NCBI GenBank assembly: GCA_944377405.1
Contig: CALWES010000003.1
Location: forward strand, 1 to 64,000
Direction of reading: 5' to 3'
DNA from: an uncultured Lachnospiraceae bacterium
GTDB taxonomy: Bacteria; Bacillota; Clostridia; Lachnospirales; Lachnospiraceae
Length of the DNA stretch: 64,000 bases
This document shows, one piece after another, positions 35,939-46,005 of the stretch. The stretch's first letter is position 1. Each line of letters starts with the position of its first letter. The translations under genes were made by a program, and so were the position numbers. Below the pieces are notes generated by a model. That model did not search any database. It saw only the letters and a program-made list of their open reading frames with translations, and was not told the origin of the DNA.

Positions 35939-36409
35939 GTGCCACGTAAAGGACATACTCAAAAGAGAGACGTACTGGCTGATCCGATCTACGGCAACAA
36001 GGTAGTTACCAAGCTCATCAATCAGATCATGCTTGACGGAAAGCGCGGCGTAGCCCAGAAGATCGTTTACGGTGCCTTCGAAGAGGTTGCCGAGAAGACC
36101 GGTAAGGACGCCCTTGAGGTATTCGAGGAGGCCATGAACAACATCATGCCGGTCCTTGAGGTCAAGGCTAAGCGTGTGGGCGGAGCTACCTATCAGGTTC
36201 CGGTAGAGGTTAAGCCGGAGAGACGGCAGGCCCTTGGCCTTCGCTGGATCACCATCTACTCCCGTAAGAGAGGCGAGAAGACCCAGAAGGAAAGACTTGC
36301 CAACGAGATTATGGATGCGGCGAACAACACCGGCGCTTCCGTAAAGAAGAAGGAAGAAATGCACAAGATGGCAGAAGCCAACAAGGCCTTTGCTCACTAT
36401 CGCTTCTAA
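35939..36409 (+). CDS. rpsG: 30S ribosomal protein S7
   Basis: The 156-residue protein starts at GTG with AAGGAGGGA eight bases upstream. It begins [19 protein letters not shown] and has the conserved [14 protein letters not shown] and the RNA-binding arm, as in all bacterial S7. S7 starts assembly of the 30S head and is the usual autoregulator of this operon in other bacteria. The 130-bp gap before it contains no gene. Confidence 0.99.
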   Translation: MPRKGHTQKRDVLADPIYGNKVVTKLINQIMLDGKRGVAQKIVYGAFEEVAEKTGKDALEVFEEAMNNIMPVLEVKAKRVGGATYQVPVEVKPERRQALGLRWITIYSRKRGEKTQKERLANEIMDAANNTGASVKKKEEMHKMAEANKAFAHYRF

Positions 36410-36430
36410 CGGGCCTCAAAGGAGGATAAA

Positions 36431-38548
36431 ATGGGAAGAGAGTATCCATTAGAGAGAACCCGTAACATCGGTATCATGGCGCATATCGATGCAGGAAAGA
36501 CTACGCTGACCGAGCGTATCCTGTACTATACGGGCGTTAACTATAAAATCGGCGACACCCATGAGGGTACTGCTACCATGGACTGGATGGAGCAGGAGCA
36601 GGAGAGAGGTATCACCATTACCTCTGCGGCAACCACCTGCCACTGGACAAGACATAAGTTCTCAAAGCCGGATCCTACGCAGCTTGAGCATCGTATCAAC
36701 ATCATCGATACTCCGGGCCACGTTGACTTCACGGTAGAGGTTGAGCGTTCCCTGCGTGTACTGGACGGCGCTGTAGGCGTGTTCTGTGCAAAGGGCGGCG
36801 TTGAGCCTCAGTCCGAGAACGTATGGAGACAGGCTGATACCTACAACGTACCCCGTATGGCATTCATCAACAAGATGGATATCCTGGGTGCTAACTTCTA
36901 CGGTGCAGTGGATCAGATCCGTACCCGTCTTGGCAAGAACGCCATCATTACCCAGCTGCCCATCGGCAAGGAGGACAGCTTCAAGGGTATCATCGACCTG
37001 TTCGAGATGAAGGCTTATATCTACAACGATGATAAGGGTGACGATATCACCGTTACCGATGATCTTGGAGATATGAAGGACGATGCTGAGCTCTATCACA
37101 CCGAGCTTGTAGAGAAGATCTGCGAGCTGGACGATGATCTGATGATGCAGTATCTGGACGGACAGGAGCCCGAGATCGAGGACCTGAAGAAGGCTCTGAG
37201 AAAGGGCTGCTGCGAGTGTACCGCTATTCCGGTATGCTGCGGCTCCGCATACAGAAACAAGGGCGTACAGAAGCTTCTGGATGCTATTATCGATTTCATG
37301 CCGTCACCCGTCGACATTCCGCCCATCGAAGGCGTGGATGAGGACGGAAACCCGGTGGTTCGTCATTCTTCCGATGAGGAGCCCTTCTCCGCTCTTGCCT
37401 TCAAGATCATGACCGATCCCTTCGTAGGTAAGCTTGCTTACTTCAGAGTATATTCCGGAACCGTAAACTCCGGTTCCTATGTTCTGAATGCTACGAAGAA
37501 CAAGAAGGAAAGAGTAGGACGTATCCTGCAGATGCACGCTAACAAGCGTCACGAGCTGGATAAGTGCTATTCCGGAGATATCGCTGCAGCAGTTGGATTC
37601 AAGTTCACCACCACCGGTGACACCATCTGTGACGAGCAGCATCCGGTTATCCTGGAGTCCATGGAGTTCCCGGAGCCGGTTATCGACGTTGCAATCGAGC
37701 CCAAGACCAAGGCTTCTCAGGGTAAGATGGGTGAGGCCCTTGCAAAGCTTGCAGAAGAGGATCCCACCTTCCGTGCAAAGACCGATCAGGAGACCGGACA
37801 GACCATCATCTCCGGTATGGGTGAGCTTCACCTGGAGATCATCGTTGACAGACTTCTCCGTGAGTTCAACGTAGAAGCAAACGTAGGTGCTCCGCAGGTT
37901 GCATACAAGGAGACCATTACAAAGCCTGTTGATGTAGAATCCAAGTACATCAAGCAGTCAGGTGGTAAGGGTCAGTACGGACATTGTAAAGTTAAGTTCG
38001 AGCCCATGGATGCAAACGGCGAGGAGACTTACAAGTTCGAGTCCACCGTTGTGGGTGGTGCGATCCCGAAGGAGTACATTCCTGCGATCGATGAGGGTAT
38101 TCAGGAAGCTATGAAGTCCGGTATCCTCGGCGGATTCCCGGTACTGGGTATCCACGCAAACTGCTACGACGGTTCCTACCACGAGGTCGACTCTTCCGAA
38201 ATGGCTTTCCATATTGCAGGTTCTCTTGCTCTCAAGGATGCAATGCAGAAGGGCGCACCGGTCCTGCTGGAGCCCATCATGAAGGTTGAGGTAACCATGC
38301 CTGAGGAATACATGGGCGACGTTATCGGAGATATCAACTCCCGTCGTGGACGTATCGAAGGTATGGATGACCTGGGCGGCGGAAAGATCGTAAGATCCTT
38401 CGTTCCCCTGGCAGAGATGTTCGGTTACTCCACTGACCTTCGTTCCAAGACCCAGGGTCGTGGTAACTACTCCATGTTCTTCGATCACTATGAGCAGGTT
38501 CCGAAGAACGTTCAGGATAAGGTCCTCAACGAAAAGAAGGGCAAGTAA
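36431..38548 (+). CDS. fusA: Elongation factor G
   Basis: The 705-residue GTPase moves tRNAs through the ribosome. The GTP-binding motifs are [26 protein letters not shown] and NKMD. Domains III-V follow, ending [15 protein letters not shown]. It begins 21 bp after rpsG with GGAGG upstream. Confidence 0.99.
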   Translation: MGREYPLERTRNIGIMAHIDAGKTTLTERILYYTGVNYKIGDTHEGTATMDWMEQEQERGITITSAATTCHWTRHKFSKPDPTQLEHRINIIDTPGHVDFTVEVERSLRVLDGAVGVFCAKGGVEPQSENVWRQADTYNVPRMAFINKMDILGANFYGAVDQIRTRLGKNAIITQLPIGKEDSFKGIIDLFEMKAYIYNDDKGDDITVTDDLGDMKDDAELYHTELVEKICELDDDLMMQYLDGQEPEIEDLKKALRKGCCECTAIPVCCGSAYRNKGVQKLLDAIIDFMPSPVDIPPIEGVDEDGNPVVRHSSDEEPFSALAFKIMTDPFVGKLAYFRVYSGTVNSGSYVLNATKNKKERVGRILQMHANKRHELDKCYSGDIAAAVGFKFTTTGDTICDEQHPVILESMEFPEPVIDVAIEPKTKASQGKMGEALAKLAEEDPTFRAKTDQETGQTIISGMGELHLEIIVDRLLREFNVEANVGAPQVAYKETITKPVDVESKYIKQSGGKGQYGHCKVKFEPMDANGEETYKFESTVVGGAIPKEYIPAIDEGIQEAMKSGILGGFPVLGIHANCYDGSYHEVDSSEMAFHIAGSLALKDAMQKGAPVLLEPIMKVEVTMPEEYMGDVIGDINSRRGRIEGMDDLGGGKIVRSFVPLAEMFGYSTDLRSKTQGRGNYSMFFDHYEQVPKNVQDKVLNEKKGK

Positions 38549-38563
38549 TTCGGCTCAAAATAC

Positions 38564-38592
38564 TTGAAAAATAGGCACTTATAGCATATAAT
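38564..38592 (+). promoter_or_regulatory. Promoter of tuf
   Basis: TTGAAA (38564-38569), 17 bp and a perfect TATAAT (38587-38592) lie just after fusA, so tuf can be made independently of the str operon. Confidence 0.85.
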
Positions 38593-38660
38593 GAAAAAAG
38601 TGCTTGGAAATCAATCAAACTCAAACTATTAAAGGATTTCTTTTAAGGAGGAAAGCTATA

Positions 38661-39854
38661 ATGGCAAAGGAGCATTTTAACAGAACAAAACCGCATTGTA
38701 ACATTGGTACCATCGGCCACGTAGACCATGGTAAAACAACCCTGACGGCTGCTATTACCAAGACTCTGCATGACAGACTTGGTACCGGTGAGGCAGTTGC
38801 ATTCGAGAATATCGATAAGGCACCGGAGGAGAGAGAGAGAGGTATCACCATCTCTACCGCACACGTTGAGTACGAGACCAACAAGCGTCACTACGCACAC
38901 GTTGACTGCCCCGGCCATGCTGACTACGTTAAGAACATGATCACCGGCGCTGCACAGATGGATGGTGCTATCCTTGTAGTAGCAGCTACCGATGGTGTTA
39001 TGGCTCAGACCAGAGAGCACATCCTGCTTGCTCGTCAGGTAGGCGTTCCCTACATCGTTGTATTCATGAACAAGTGCGACATGGTTGACGATCCGGAGCT
39101 TCTTGAGCTGGTTGAGATGGAGATCAGAGAGCTTCTGAACGAGTACGAGTTCCCGGGTGATGACGTTCCGGTTATCCAGGGTTCTGCTCTGAAGGCTCTT
39201 GAGGATCCGTCCAGCGAGTGGGGCGACAAGATCCTTGAGCTCATGGATGCTGTTGACAGCTACATTCCGGATCCGGTTCGTGACACCGATAAGCCCTTCC
39301 TTATGCCTGTCGAGGACGTATTCACCATTACCGGTCGTGGTACCGTTGCTACCGGCCGTGTAGAGCGTGGTACCCTTCACCTGAACGATGAAGTTGAGAT
39401 CGTTGGTATCAAGGAAGAGACCAGAAAGACCGTTGTAACCGGTATCGAGATGTTCCGTAAGCTTCTTGACGAGGCTCAGGCTGGTGATAACATCGGCGCT
39501 CTGCTTCGTGGTATCAACAGAACCGACATCGAGAGAGGTCAGGTTCTCTGCAAGCCCGGCAGCGTTACCTGCCACAAGAAGTTCAAGGCTCAGGTTTACG
39601 TACTGACCAAGGACGAGGGTGGTCGTCACACTCCGTTCTTCAACAACTACAGACCGCAGTTCTACTTCAGAACAACCGACGTTACCGGTGTTTGCGTACT
39701 TCCGGCTGGTACCGAGATGTGCATGCCTGGCGACAACGTTGAGATGGAAGTTGACCTGATCCATCCGGTAGCTATGGAGAAGGGCCTTCGTTTCGCTATC
39801 CGTGAGGGTGGCCGTACGGTAGGTTCCGGTAGAGTTACCGAGATCGTAGAGTAA
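38661..39854 (+). CDS. tuf: Elongation factor Tu
   Basis: The 397-residue GTPase delivers aminoacyl-tRNA. The motifs are [29 protein letters not shown] and NKCD. AAGGAGG precedes the ATG at 38661. It is strongly enriched in preferred codons, as expected for a highly expressed gene. A strong terminator follows. Confidence 0.99.
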   Translation: MAKEHFNRTKPHCNIGTIGHVDHGKTTLTAAITKTLHDRLGTGEAVAFENIDKAPEERERGITISTAHVEYETNKRHYAHVDCPGHADYVKNMITGAAQMDGAILVVAATDGVMAQTREHILLARQVGVPYIVVFMNKCDMVDDPELLELVEMEIRELLNEYEFPGDDVPVIQGSALKALEDPSSEWGDKILELMDAVDSYIPDPVRDTDKPFLMPVEDVFTITGRGTVATGRVERGTLHLNDEVEIVGIKEETRKTVVTGIEMFRKLLDEAQAGDNIGALLRGINRTDIERGQVLCKPGSVTCHKKFKAQVYVLTKDEGGRHTPFFNNYRPQFYFRTTDVTGVCVLPAGTEMCMPGDNVEMEVDLIHPVAMEKGLRFAIREGGRTVGSGRVTEIVE

Positions 39855-39890
39855 TCGATCTGTTTTGAACTGATATCAAGAACAATCTGG

Positions 39891-39925
39891 AAGGCTTTCC
39901 GCAGTCTGCTGCGGGAAGCCTTTTT
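39891..39925 (+). terminator. Terminator after tuf
   Basis: The stem GGCTTTCCGCAG/CTGCGGGAAGCC (one G-U pair) has a three-base loop and is followed by TTTTT. Confidence 0.9.
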
Positions 39926-39943
39926 CAGAAGAAAGAAAACAGG

Positions 39944-40228
39944 ATGGAAGATAAGGGAAGAAAAAAAATATCCTATACGATCCGCACCCTGGGGGGCGCC
40001 TATCTGATGTACCTCACCTATGCCCTGATCAACAGCCCGGATCCCCTCTCTGTGATGGAGAAGATAGTGGCAGTGCTCTTTGGCCTCATTGGCCTTGGCC
40101 TTGTGATCAACGGGACCATGGGCCTGTCCCGGATCGAAAAAGAACAGCGCAAAGAGGCCCAGAAGCTCCTGGAGGAGCAGCGGAAAGCGCAGCAGAAGGA
40201 GGAGCCGGAACAGGACGAAGAATCCTGA
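39944..40228 (+). CDS. Small two-pass membrane protein
   Basis: The 94-residue product has two membrane segments (about 17-30 and 41-62) and a charged coiled C-terminal tail rich in Lys/Glu/Gln. GAAAGAAAACAGG precedes the ATG. It has no recognisable domain. It lies after the tuf terminator and before the subtilase gene, whose start is 75 bp away. Function unknown. Confidence 0.65.
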   Translation: MEDKGRKKISYTIRTLGGAYLMYLTYALINSPDPLSVMEKIVAVLFGLIGLGLVINGTMGLSRIEKEQRKEAQKLLEEQRKAQQKEEPEQDEES

Positions 40229-40303
40229 GGGGTGTACTTACGATTTTCTGACATTTTCAGCAAAGCTATATACTTTTAAAGATACGGGTGCTACATTGTA
40301 AAC

Positions 40304-41560
40304 ATGAAGAGACGATTGATTGCAGCAGGAATAAGTTTACTACTGGCCATCTCCCAGGTCACCACGGTGCTTTCGGCTCCGGGGATCGGCCCGGGGGTGC
40401 TGAACCTTTCTCCCGCCGATACCTATTCCGTGTATCAGTGGGGCCTCATGAACAACGGGGGTCTGAGCCTAAGGATCTCGGATCTCAGGCAGGAGAGCCT
40501 TGCGGAGCTTTATCAGAGCTATCGGGAGTGGTATGAATCCGGCGAGCTGGGGATCCCTCCCAGGAATCTGGAGCCCGGAGATTTTGAGAACCGTACCATA
40601 AAGGCTGCGGCAGGCATTGACATCAATGCGGCAAAGGCCTTTGAGCTGTATCAGGAGAAGAATGAAGACGGAAGTGAGCCCGCCCGCAGGGACGTGGTGG
40701 TGGCCCTCATCGACACCGGAGTGGATACGGAGCATCCGGAGCTTAAGGATGCACTGTGGACGAATCCCGGGGAGATCCCGGGGGATGGGATCGACAACGA
40801 CGGAAACGGATATGTGGACGACATCCACGGATGGAATTTCCACGATCATATCAGCCGCATCCGGGACAACAAAGAGTCGGACCTTCATGGGACCCATGGA
40901 GCCGGAACCATCGGTGCGGCCCGGGGGAACGGCGGCATTACGGGACTCACGGACAACGCCCATGTAAAGATCATGGTGCTGAAGGCCCTTGGAGGATCCG
41001 GCGCCGGGGATGAGGAGGCTGTGGAGGAGGCGATCCGCTATGCAGAGGCCAATGGAGCAGACATCTGCAACCTGAGCCTGGGCACCACCAGGTATATGCC
41101 GCAGCTGGAGCAGACCATCGCCAACTCCTCCATGCTTTTTGTGGTGGCCGCGGGAAACGGTGACGCCAGGGGCGTAGGCTATGATACGGATCAGGATCCG
41201 GTCTATCCTGCCTGCTATGCTTCCGACAATATCATTTCCGTTGCCAACCTGATGTTTGACGGAACCCTGGACACAAGCTCTAATTTCGGAAAGGAAAGCG
41301 TGGACATTGCGGCTCCGGGAAGCTATATCCTGAGCACGGCTCCCGGGGGAGGCTTTGAGTTTTTGACGGGGACCTCCATGGCTGCTCCCATGGTAACGGG
41401 AGTCTGCGCCATGGTATACTCCTACCGGACGGACCTGGGGCTTCTGAAGGTGAAGGAGGCGGTGCTCTCCACAGCGAAGAAGCTGGAGGGACTGACGGAT
41501 AAAGTAAAGAGCGGCGGTATACCGGATCTTTACGCCGCCATGGAGTACGGACGGGAATAA
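40304..41560 (+). CDS. Secreted subtilisin-type serine protease
   Basis: The 418-residue S8 protease has a signal peptide (about 1-27) and a propeptide-like region (about 28-110). The catalytic domain follows, with Asp in VALIDTGVDTEHPEL, His in DLHGTHGAGTIGA and Ser in FLTGTSMAAPMVTG. The oxyanion Asn region is VAAGNGDARG. There is no C-terminal anchor or lipobox, so it should be released or wall-trapped. The next gene, 48 bp away, encodes a cell-wall-binding protein, suggesting linked surface functions. An ATG near a weak GAAGAG is the only plausible start. Confidence 0.93.
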   Translation: MKRRLIAAGISLLLAISQVTTVLSAPGIGPGVLNLSPADTYSVYQWGLMNNGGLSLRISDLRQESLAELYQSYREWYESGELGIPPRNLEPGDFENRTIKAAAGIDINAAKAFELYQEKNEDGSEPARRDVVVALIDTGVDTEHPELKDALWTNPGEIPGDGIDNDGNGYVDDIHGWNFHDHISRIRDNKESDLHGTHGAGTIGAARGNGGITGLTDNAHVKIMVLKALGGSGAGDEEAVEEAIRYAEANGADICNLSLGTTRYMPQLEQTIANSSMLFVVAAGNGDARGVGYDTDQDPVYPACYASDNIISVANLMFDGTLDTSSNFGKESVDIAAPGSYILSTAPGGGFEFLTGTSMAAPMVTGVCAMVYSYRTDLGLLKVKEAVLSTAKKLEGLTDKVKSGGIPDLYAAMEYGRE

Positions 41561-41608
41561 AACAGATCCTCCGATGGAGGAAAAGGATAAAACTGGGAGG
41601 TTATGATC

Positions 41609-42547
41609 ATGAAAAAGTATATCAGGGGCATTCTGGCAGGCATGGCCTGCGCCATGCTCTGGAGCTTTCCGGCTCTGGCAGACAAGCTGGATTCCGGAAA
41701 GGGCGTTCCCACCAACCTGGAGCTGGACAGCTCCGGAGAGGCGTCCTGGGACAACGGAGACAGTGAGCCCGTCAGGAAATATGACGTGAAGCTCTACCGT
41801 CTGACCAACGGAGATGACTGGAGGCAGTACAAGTCCAGATCCACGGAGGACGACAGCTGCGAGTTCACCGTTTCCAGGACCGGATATTATAAGATCCAGG
41901 TAAGGGCCCATTTCTACGACGATACCTACTCCGAGTGGTCCTCTCTGGACGCCTGCGGGGAGACCTTCATCGATGAGGATGACACCAGCAGCGGCTCCTC
42001 CGGCGTTCCCGATGACTGGGGCTGGGTATACAGCCCGGGCCCGGGATATGACCAGAACGGTGTGCCCATCACTCCGGGCACGGCAAAGCCCATTCCCAAT
42101 TACAGCCAGAATTACGGAACCAGCTATCCCGGATACCCCAACAGCAACAACTATAACCAGGGACAGCCTGCCCAGACCTCCAATACGGGCTGGGTACAGG
42201 GAACCCACGGCTGGTGGTACAAGTATGCCAACGGATCCTATCCGGCAAACTGCTGGGAACGGATCAACGACAAGTGGTATTTCTTTGATATGAACGGCTA
42301 CATGCAGACCGGATGGGTCTGGTGGAACAACAACTGGTACCTCTGCCTTCCGGACGGCCAGATGGCCACCGGCTGGAGGAACGTGAACGAAAAGTGGTAC
42401 TACCTGAACGAAAGCGGCGTGATGCTGACGGGCTATCAGATGATCGACGGCAAGATGTACTATCTTGACGCCACCGGTGCCAGGGTCCAGAACGGATACT
42501 CTCCGGACGGCCACAGATTTGACGAAAACGGCGTGATGGTGGCCTGA
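41609..42547 (+). CDS. Cell-wall-binding repeat protein with beta-sandwich-like N-terminus
   Basis: The 312-residue protein has a signal peptide (about 1-24). An all-beta segment follows (about 30-120, PTNLELDSSGEASWD to TYSEWSSLDACGE) that resembles a fibronectin-type or similar fold. A Tyr/Asn/Pro/Gly-rich linker (about 130-185) leads to at least five cell-wall-binding repeats with WWYKYANGSY, WYFFDMNGYMQTGW, WYLCLPDGQMATGW and WYYLNESGVMLTG. Spacing favours ATG 41609 (8 nt after GGGAGG) over ATG 41603. It probably follows the subtilase in one transcript. Confidence 0.9.
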   Translation: MKKYIRGILAGMACAMLWSFPALADKLDSGKGVPTNLELDSSGEASWDNGDSEPVRKYDVKLYRLTNGDDWRQYKSRSTEDDSCEFTVSRTGYYKIQVRAHFYDDTYSEWSSLDACGETFIDEDDTSSGSSGVPDDWGWVYSPGPGYDQNGVPITPGTAKPIPNYSQNYGTSYPGYPNSNNYNQGQPAQTSNTGWVQGTHGWWYKYANGSYPANCWERINDKWYFFDMNGYMQTGWVWWNNNWYLCLPDGQMATGWRNVNEKWYYLNESGVMLTGYQMIDGKMYYLDATGARVQNGYSPDGHRFDENGVMVA

Positions 42548-42876
42548 TAAAAGCCCTGGATTTGTGCAAACTGATCGAAGCAGAGAACGCAAGGGGCAAA
42601 GTAGACGAAAAAAAGAAAAGCTTTTGGTGGATTTAACGTTTTTAATGGGATATTCGGCCAATGTGAACAGAAAAGCCTTTCTCCGGCACAGTCCGGAGGG
42701 GGGCTTTTTTGCTATTTTCTACAAGTTTTCCGAAAAGGGGAGGACCGGAGGGCGAAATGACGAAAAACAAAGGGGAAGTTTGTGCTTTGTGCCCTTTTCC
42801 ATTTTTTTGGAAACAGGTATACTTTAGCACAGAAAGTAAACCAGTCCAGTCTGGAAATGAGATAAGGAGACCGCAT
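42548..42876 (+). other. Non-coding gap holding a terminator
   Basis: No gene is seen. A terminator (42671-42710) ends the subtilase/wall-protein unit. Near 42,800-42,836 is a TTCCA/TGGAA inverted repeat and a TATACT that may belong to the promoter of the ATPase gene, but no good -35 stands at the right distance. Confidence 0.5.
42671..42710 (+). terminator. Terminator after the cell-wall-binding protein
   Basis: The long stem AAAGCC..CTCCGG paired with CCGGAG..GGCTTT, with G-U pairs between, ends in a run of six T residues. Confidence 0.85.
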
Positions 42877-43989
42877 ATGTCAACAGTAAGATTAGAGCAT
42901 GTATATAAGAAATACCCCAACGGATTCGAGGCAGTAAAGGATTTCAATCTGGACATCGCCGATAAGGAGTTCGTGATCTTCGTAGGCCCCTCCGGCTGCG
43001 GAAAGTCAACCACCCTGAGAATGATCGCAGGTCTGGAGGATATCTCCGGCGGTGATCTCTACATCGACGACAAGCGTATGAACGATGTGGAGCCCAAGGA
43101 CAGAGACATCGCCATGGTTTTCCAGAACTATGCCCTGTATCCCCATATGACGGTTTATGAGAACATGGCATTCGGTCTGAAGATCCGTAAGGTTCCGAAG
43201 GCTGAGATCGACCAGAAGGTACATGAGGCAGCAAAGATCCTGGATCTGGAGCACCTTCTTGACAGAAAGCCCAAGGCTCTTTCCGGCGGACAGAGACAGC
43301 GTGTTGCCATGGGCCGTGCCATCGTAAGAAGCCCGAAGGTATTCCTCATGGATGAGCCCCTTTCTAACCTGGATGCAAAGCTCCGCGGTCAGATGCGTAT
43401 CGAGATCTCCAAGCTGCATCAGAGACTGGGTACCACCATGATCTACGTTACCCATGACCAGACAGAGGCCATGACCCTCGGTACCCGCATCGTGGTTATG
43501 AAGGACGGTGTGGTACAGCAGGTGGATACGCCCCAGAACCTTTATGACAACCCGGGCAACAAGTTCGTTGCAGGCTTTATCGGAGCTCCCCAGATGAATA
43601 TGGTGGATACGGACGTGGTAGAGAAGGACGGAGCCGTATACATGGAATTCTGCGGACAGAGCATCAAGCTTTCCCAGGAGAAGGCACAGGTCCTGAAGGA
43701 TAAGGGCTACATCGGAAAGAAGCTTACCCTGGGTATCCGTCCCGAGGACCTTCATGACGAGAGCGACGCAGAAAGAGCCAACAAGGAGGCCTGCATCGAG
43801 GCAACCATCCGTGTTTACGAGATGCTGGGTGCGGAGACCTATCTTTACTTCGATATGGACAACTCCACCTGGACTGCAAGAGTGAACCCCTCCATCAAGG
43901 TAAAGCCGGGAGATGTGGTAAAGCTTTACATGGATACCACAAAGCTTCATGCCTTCGATACGGAGACGGAGCTGGCTGTATTCAACTAA
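42877..43989 (+). CDS. MsmX/UgpC-type sugar ABC transporter ATPase
   Basis: The 370-residue ATPase has Walker A GPSGCGKST, Q-loop FQNYALYPHMT, signature LSGGQRQR, Walker B VFLMDEPLSNLD and a C-terminal beta-barrel regulatory domain (about 240-370). Such ATPases (MsmX in Bacillus) power several carbohydrate transporters whose operons lack an ATPase. The maltodextrin-type operon in this window (59,404-62,631) has no ATPase, so this one is a natural partner. ATAAGGAG precedes the ATG at 42877; the longer upstream frame has no ribosome site. Confidence 0.95.
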   Translation: MSTVRLEHVYKKYPNGFEAVKDFNLDIADKEFVIFVGPSGCGKSTTLRMIAGLEDISGGDLYIDDKRMNDVEPKDRDIAMVFQNYALYPHMTVYENMAFGLKIRKVPKAEIDQKVHEAAKILDLEHLLDRKPKALSGGQRQRVAMGRAIVRSPKVFLMDEPLSNLDAKLRGQMRIEISKLHQRLGTTMIYVTHDQTEAMTLGTRIVVMKDGVVQQVDTPQNLYDNPGNKFVAGFIGAPQMNMVDTDVVEKDGAVYMEFCGQSIKLSQEKAQVLKDKGYIGKKLTLGIRPEDLHDESDAERANKEACIEATIRVYEMLGAETYLYFDMDNSTWTARVNPSIKVKPGDVVKLYMDTTKLHAFDTETELAVFN

Positions 43990-44041
43990 TAAAAGGATGC
44001 GCTGGATGCGGTTTCCGCATGCACGAGAATCAGATGAACAG

Positions 44042-44076
44042 AGAGGCGGGCGAAGGAATTTCGCTTGCCTCTTTTT
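44042..44076 (+). terminator. Terminator of the ATPase gene
   Basis: A 13-position stem (44042-44054, 44060-44072) with two G-U pairs is followed by TTTTT. The regulator gene starts 64 bp later. Confidence 0.85.
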
Positions 44077-44139
44077 CTGTTTTGAGATAAACTTAGGAAG
44101 GGTAAAACGATATTTCGGAAGAACAGGAGATGGGTATCT

Positions 44140-45228
44140 ATGATTTCAAATAATACGCTAAAGGCTACCCTGGAGGGCATCAAGGCCATCGCCAAGATCG
44201 AACTGGCCCTTTACAATCCGGATGGCACAAAGATCACCTCCACGGACACGGTATCGGAAAGAGATGAGGAGCGGGCACAGGGCTTCGCCATGTCCGATGC
44301 GGACTCCCAGAGCTTCGGGGAGACCTACTTTATCAAGATCAGGGATAAAAGCAGTCTGGTCTATATGCTGTCTGCGAAGGGGGCCGGTGATGAGACCCTG
44401 ACATACCTGCGGCTTGCGGCATTCCAGCTGCAGGGCATGGTGAATTCCGATAAGGATAAATTTGACAAGGACAACTTCTTAAAGAACGTGATCCTGGATA
44501 ACCTGCTTTATGTGGATATCCTGGATCGGGCCAAGAAGTTCCATATCGAAAATGAACAGAAGCGCATCGTCTTCCTCATCGAGGTCAAGGACGACAGCGA
44601 CAACATCATCACGGACATCCTGCGGCCCCTTTACGGGGAAAACGCAGGGGGATTTTTGTTCCGGGTGGATGAACAGCATATCGTCTATGTCCGGAACCTT
44701 GAGGAGGGAGAGGGGGACGAGGACTTCGACGCCACCGCAAGGAATATCCTGGATGTGATCAACACGGAAGGGATGCAGAAGAGCTTCATCTCCTACGGCA
44801 ACCCGGTCACGGAGCTTAAGGACCTGTCCAGGTCCTATAAGGAAGCAGGCCTGGCCATGGAGGTGGGACGGATCTTCCACAGCGAGGACTATATCACGGC
44901 CTATGACCGCCTGGGCATCGGACGGCTGATCTATCAGCTTCCCGTCACCCTCTGCCGTATGTTCTTAAACGAGATCTTCTCTGACACGAAGCCGGAGGAC
45001 CTGGACGAGGAGACCATTCAGACCATCAAGCAGTTCTTTGCGGATTCCCTGAATATCTCCGAGGCCTCCCGTAACCTCTATATCCACAGGAATACCCTGG
45101 TATACCGTCTGGACAAGCTCCAGAAGACACTGGGGCTGAATATCCGCAACTTCGAGGACGCCATGACCCTGAAGATCGCCCTGATGGTAGATGAGTATAT
45201 GCGGTATATCGAAAAGGATTTCAAGTAA
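44140..45228 (+). CDS. PucR/CdaR-type transcription regulator
   Basis: The 362-residue protein has a sensory N-terminal half (about 1-110), a central GGDEF-like degenerate region (about 130-230) and a C-terminal helix-turn-helix, NISEASRNLYIHRNTLVYRLDKL, of the PucR C-terminal family. Members regulate purine, sugar-acid or sugar use. It is followed without a gap by a YesL-type gene (stop and start adjacent) and is separated from the ATPase by a terminator, so the regulator and membrane protein form one operon. The ligand is unknown. Confidence 0.87.
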   Translation: MISNNTLKATLEGIKAIAKIELALYNPDGTKITSTDTVSERDEERAQGFAMSDADSQSFGETYFIKIRDKSSLVYMLSAKGAGDETLTYLRLAAFQLQGMVNSDKDKFDKDNFLKNVILDNLLYVDILDRAKKFHIENEQKRIVFLIEVKDDSDNIITDILRPLYGENAGGFLFRVDEQHIVYVRNLEEGEGDEDFDATARNILDVINTEGMQKSFISYGNPVTELKDLSRSYKEAGLAMEVGRIFHSEDYITAYDRLGIGRLIYQLPVTLCRMFLNEIFSDTKPEDLDEETIQTIKQFFADSLNISEASRNLYIHRNTLVYRLDKLQKTLGLNIRNFEDAMTLKIALMVDEYMRYIEKDFK

Positions 45229-45924
45229 ATGTTTGACCGTATCTTTCAGTATGACAATAGCTTCTGGCGCTTCATGGGAAAGCTGGGAGATCTTCTGATC
45301 CTGGATCTTTTTTTCATGATCACATGTATCCCCCTGGTTACGGCAGGGGTGGGGCTCTGCGGAGTCTACTATGTGATCTTCAAGCTGATCGAGCATGAAA
45401 ATGACGGCACCTTACGGAACTTTATCCACAGCTTCCGGCAGAACCTGTTCCAGGGGATCCTGCTGACGGTGATTCTTGGGCTTCTGGGCCTGTTCCTGTG
45501 GTGTGATATCCTGCTTGTGCTGACGATGTCGATTGCATTGATCCAGCCTCTGCAGTATCTGATCCTTGGGCTTCTGGGCTTTGTGGTCTTTCTGTATCTG
45601 GTGGTGCTGCTTTACGTGTTTCCCCTCCAGGCCAGATTCTACAACAAGCTGCATGTCACCCTTCTCAATGCTCTGATCCTGGGCTTTAAGCACCTGCCCA
45701 GGACGATACTTATGATCTGTGTGGACGGAGGGCTTCTGCTGCTGACGGCGGCAAGCTTTATCTACGCGCCTCAGATCGCCGTCTTCCCCCTGATGTTTGC
45801 CCTGCCGGCAGGGGCCTACTGCAATGCCTGGATCCTGAAGGGCGTTCTGCGGCTTACGCCGGGCCGGGGAGACCTTCCGGTGTCCGACGATCCGGCGGAG
45901 CGGGAAGCGGCGGAAGAAAGATAA
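45229..45924 (+). CDS. YesL-type (DUF624) membrane protein
   Basis: The 231-residue protein has about five membrane segments and the N-terminal signature FWRFMGKLGDLLILDLFFMITCIP of the DUF624/YesL family. These are usually linked with carbohydrate ABC transporter operons but have no proven biochemical role. Here it directly follows the PucR-type regulator with no transporter in the same transcript. Confidence 0.88.
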   Translation: MFDRIFQYDNSFWRFMGKLGDLLILDLFFMITCIPLVTAGVGLCGVYYVIFKLIEHENDGTLRNFIHSFRQNLFQGILLTVILGLLGLFLWCDILLVLTMSIALIQPLQYLILGLLGFVVFLYLVVLLYVFPLQARFYNKLHVTLLNALILGFKHLPRTILMICVDGGLLLLTAASFIYAPQIAVFPLMFALPAGAYCNAWILKGVLRLTPGRGDLPVSDDPAEREAAEER

Positions 45925-45936
45925 ACAGATGGATAT

Positions 45937-45964
45937 GGGCGTCTCTTATTCAGGCGCCCTTTTT
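45937..45964 (+). terminator. Terminator of the regulator-yesL operon
   Basis: The stem GGGCGTCT/AGGCGCCC (one G-U pair) with a 7-nt loop is followed by TTTTT. Confidence 0.85.
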
Positions 45965-46005
45965 GTTTTGCGGTATCCGGTGTGATCCCGGAGGAAAGGA
46001 ACACC

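Noticed and set aside
40469..42661. 730-codon minus-strand frame opposite the subtilase and wall-protein genes
   Set aside because: Shadow frame. The plus-strand products have signal peptides and complete catalytic or repeat motifs.
42564..42827. 87-codon frame in the gap before the sugar ATPase
   Set aside because: It runs through a strong terminator and has no ribosome site or recognisable domain.
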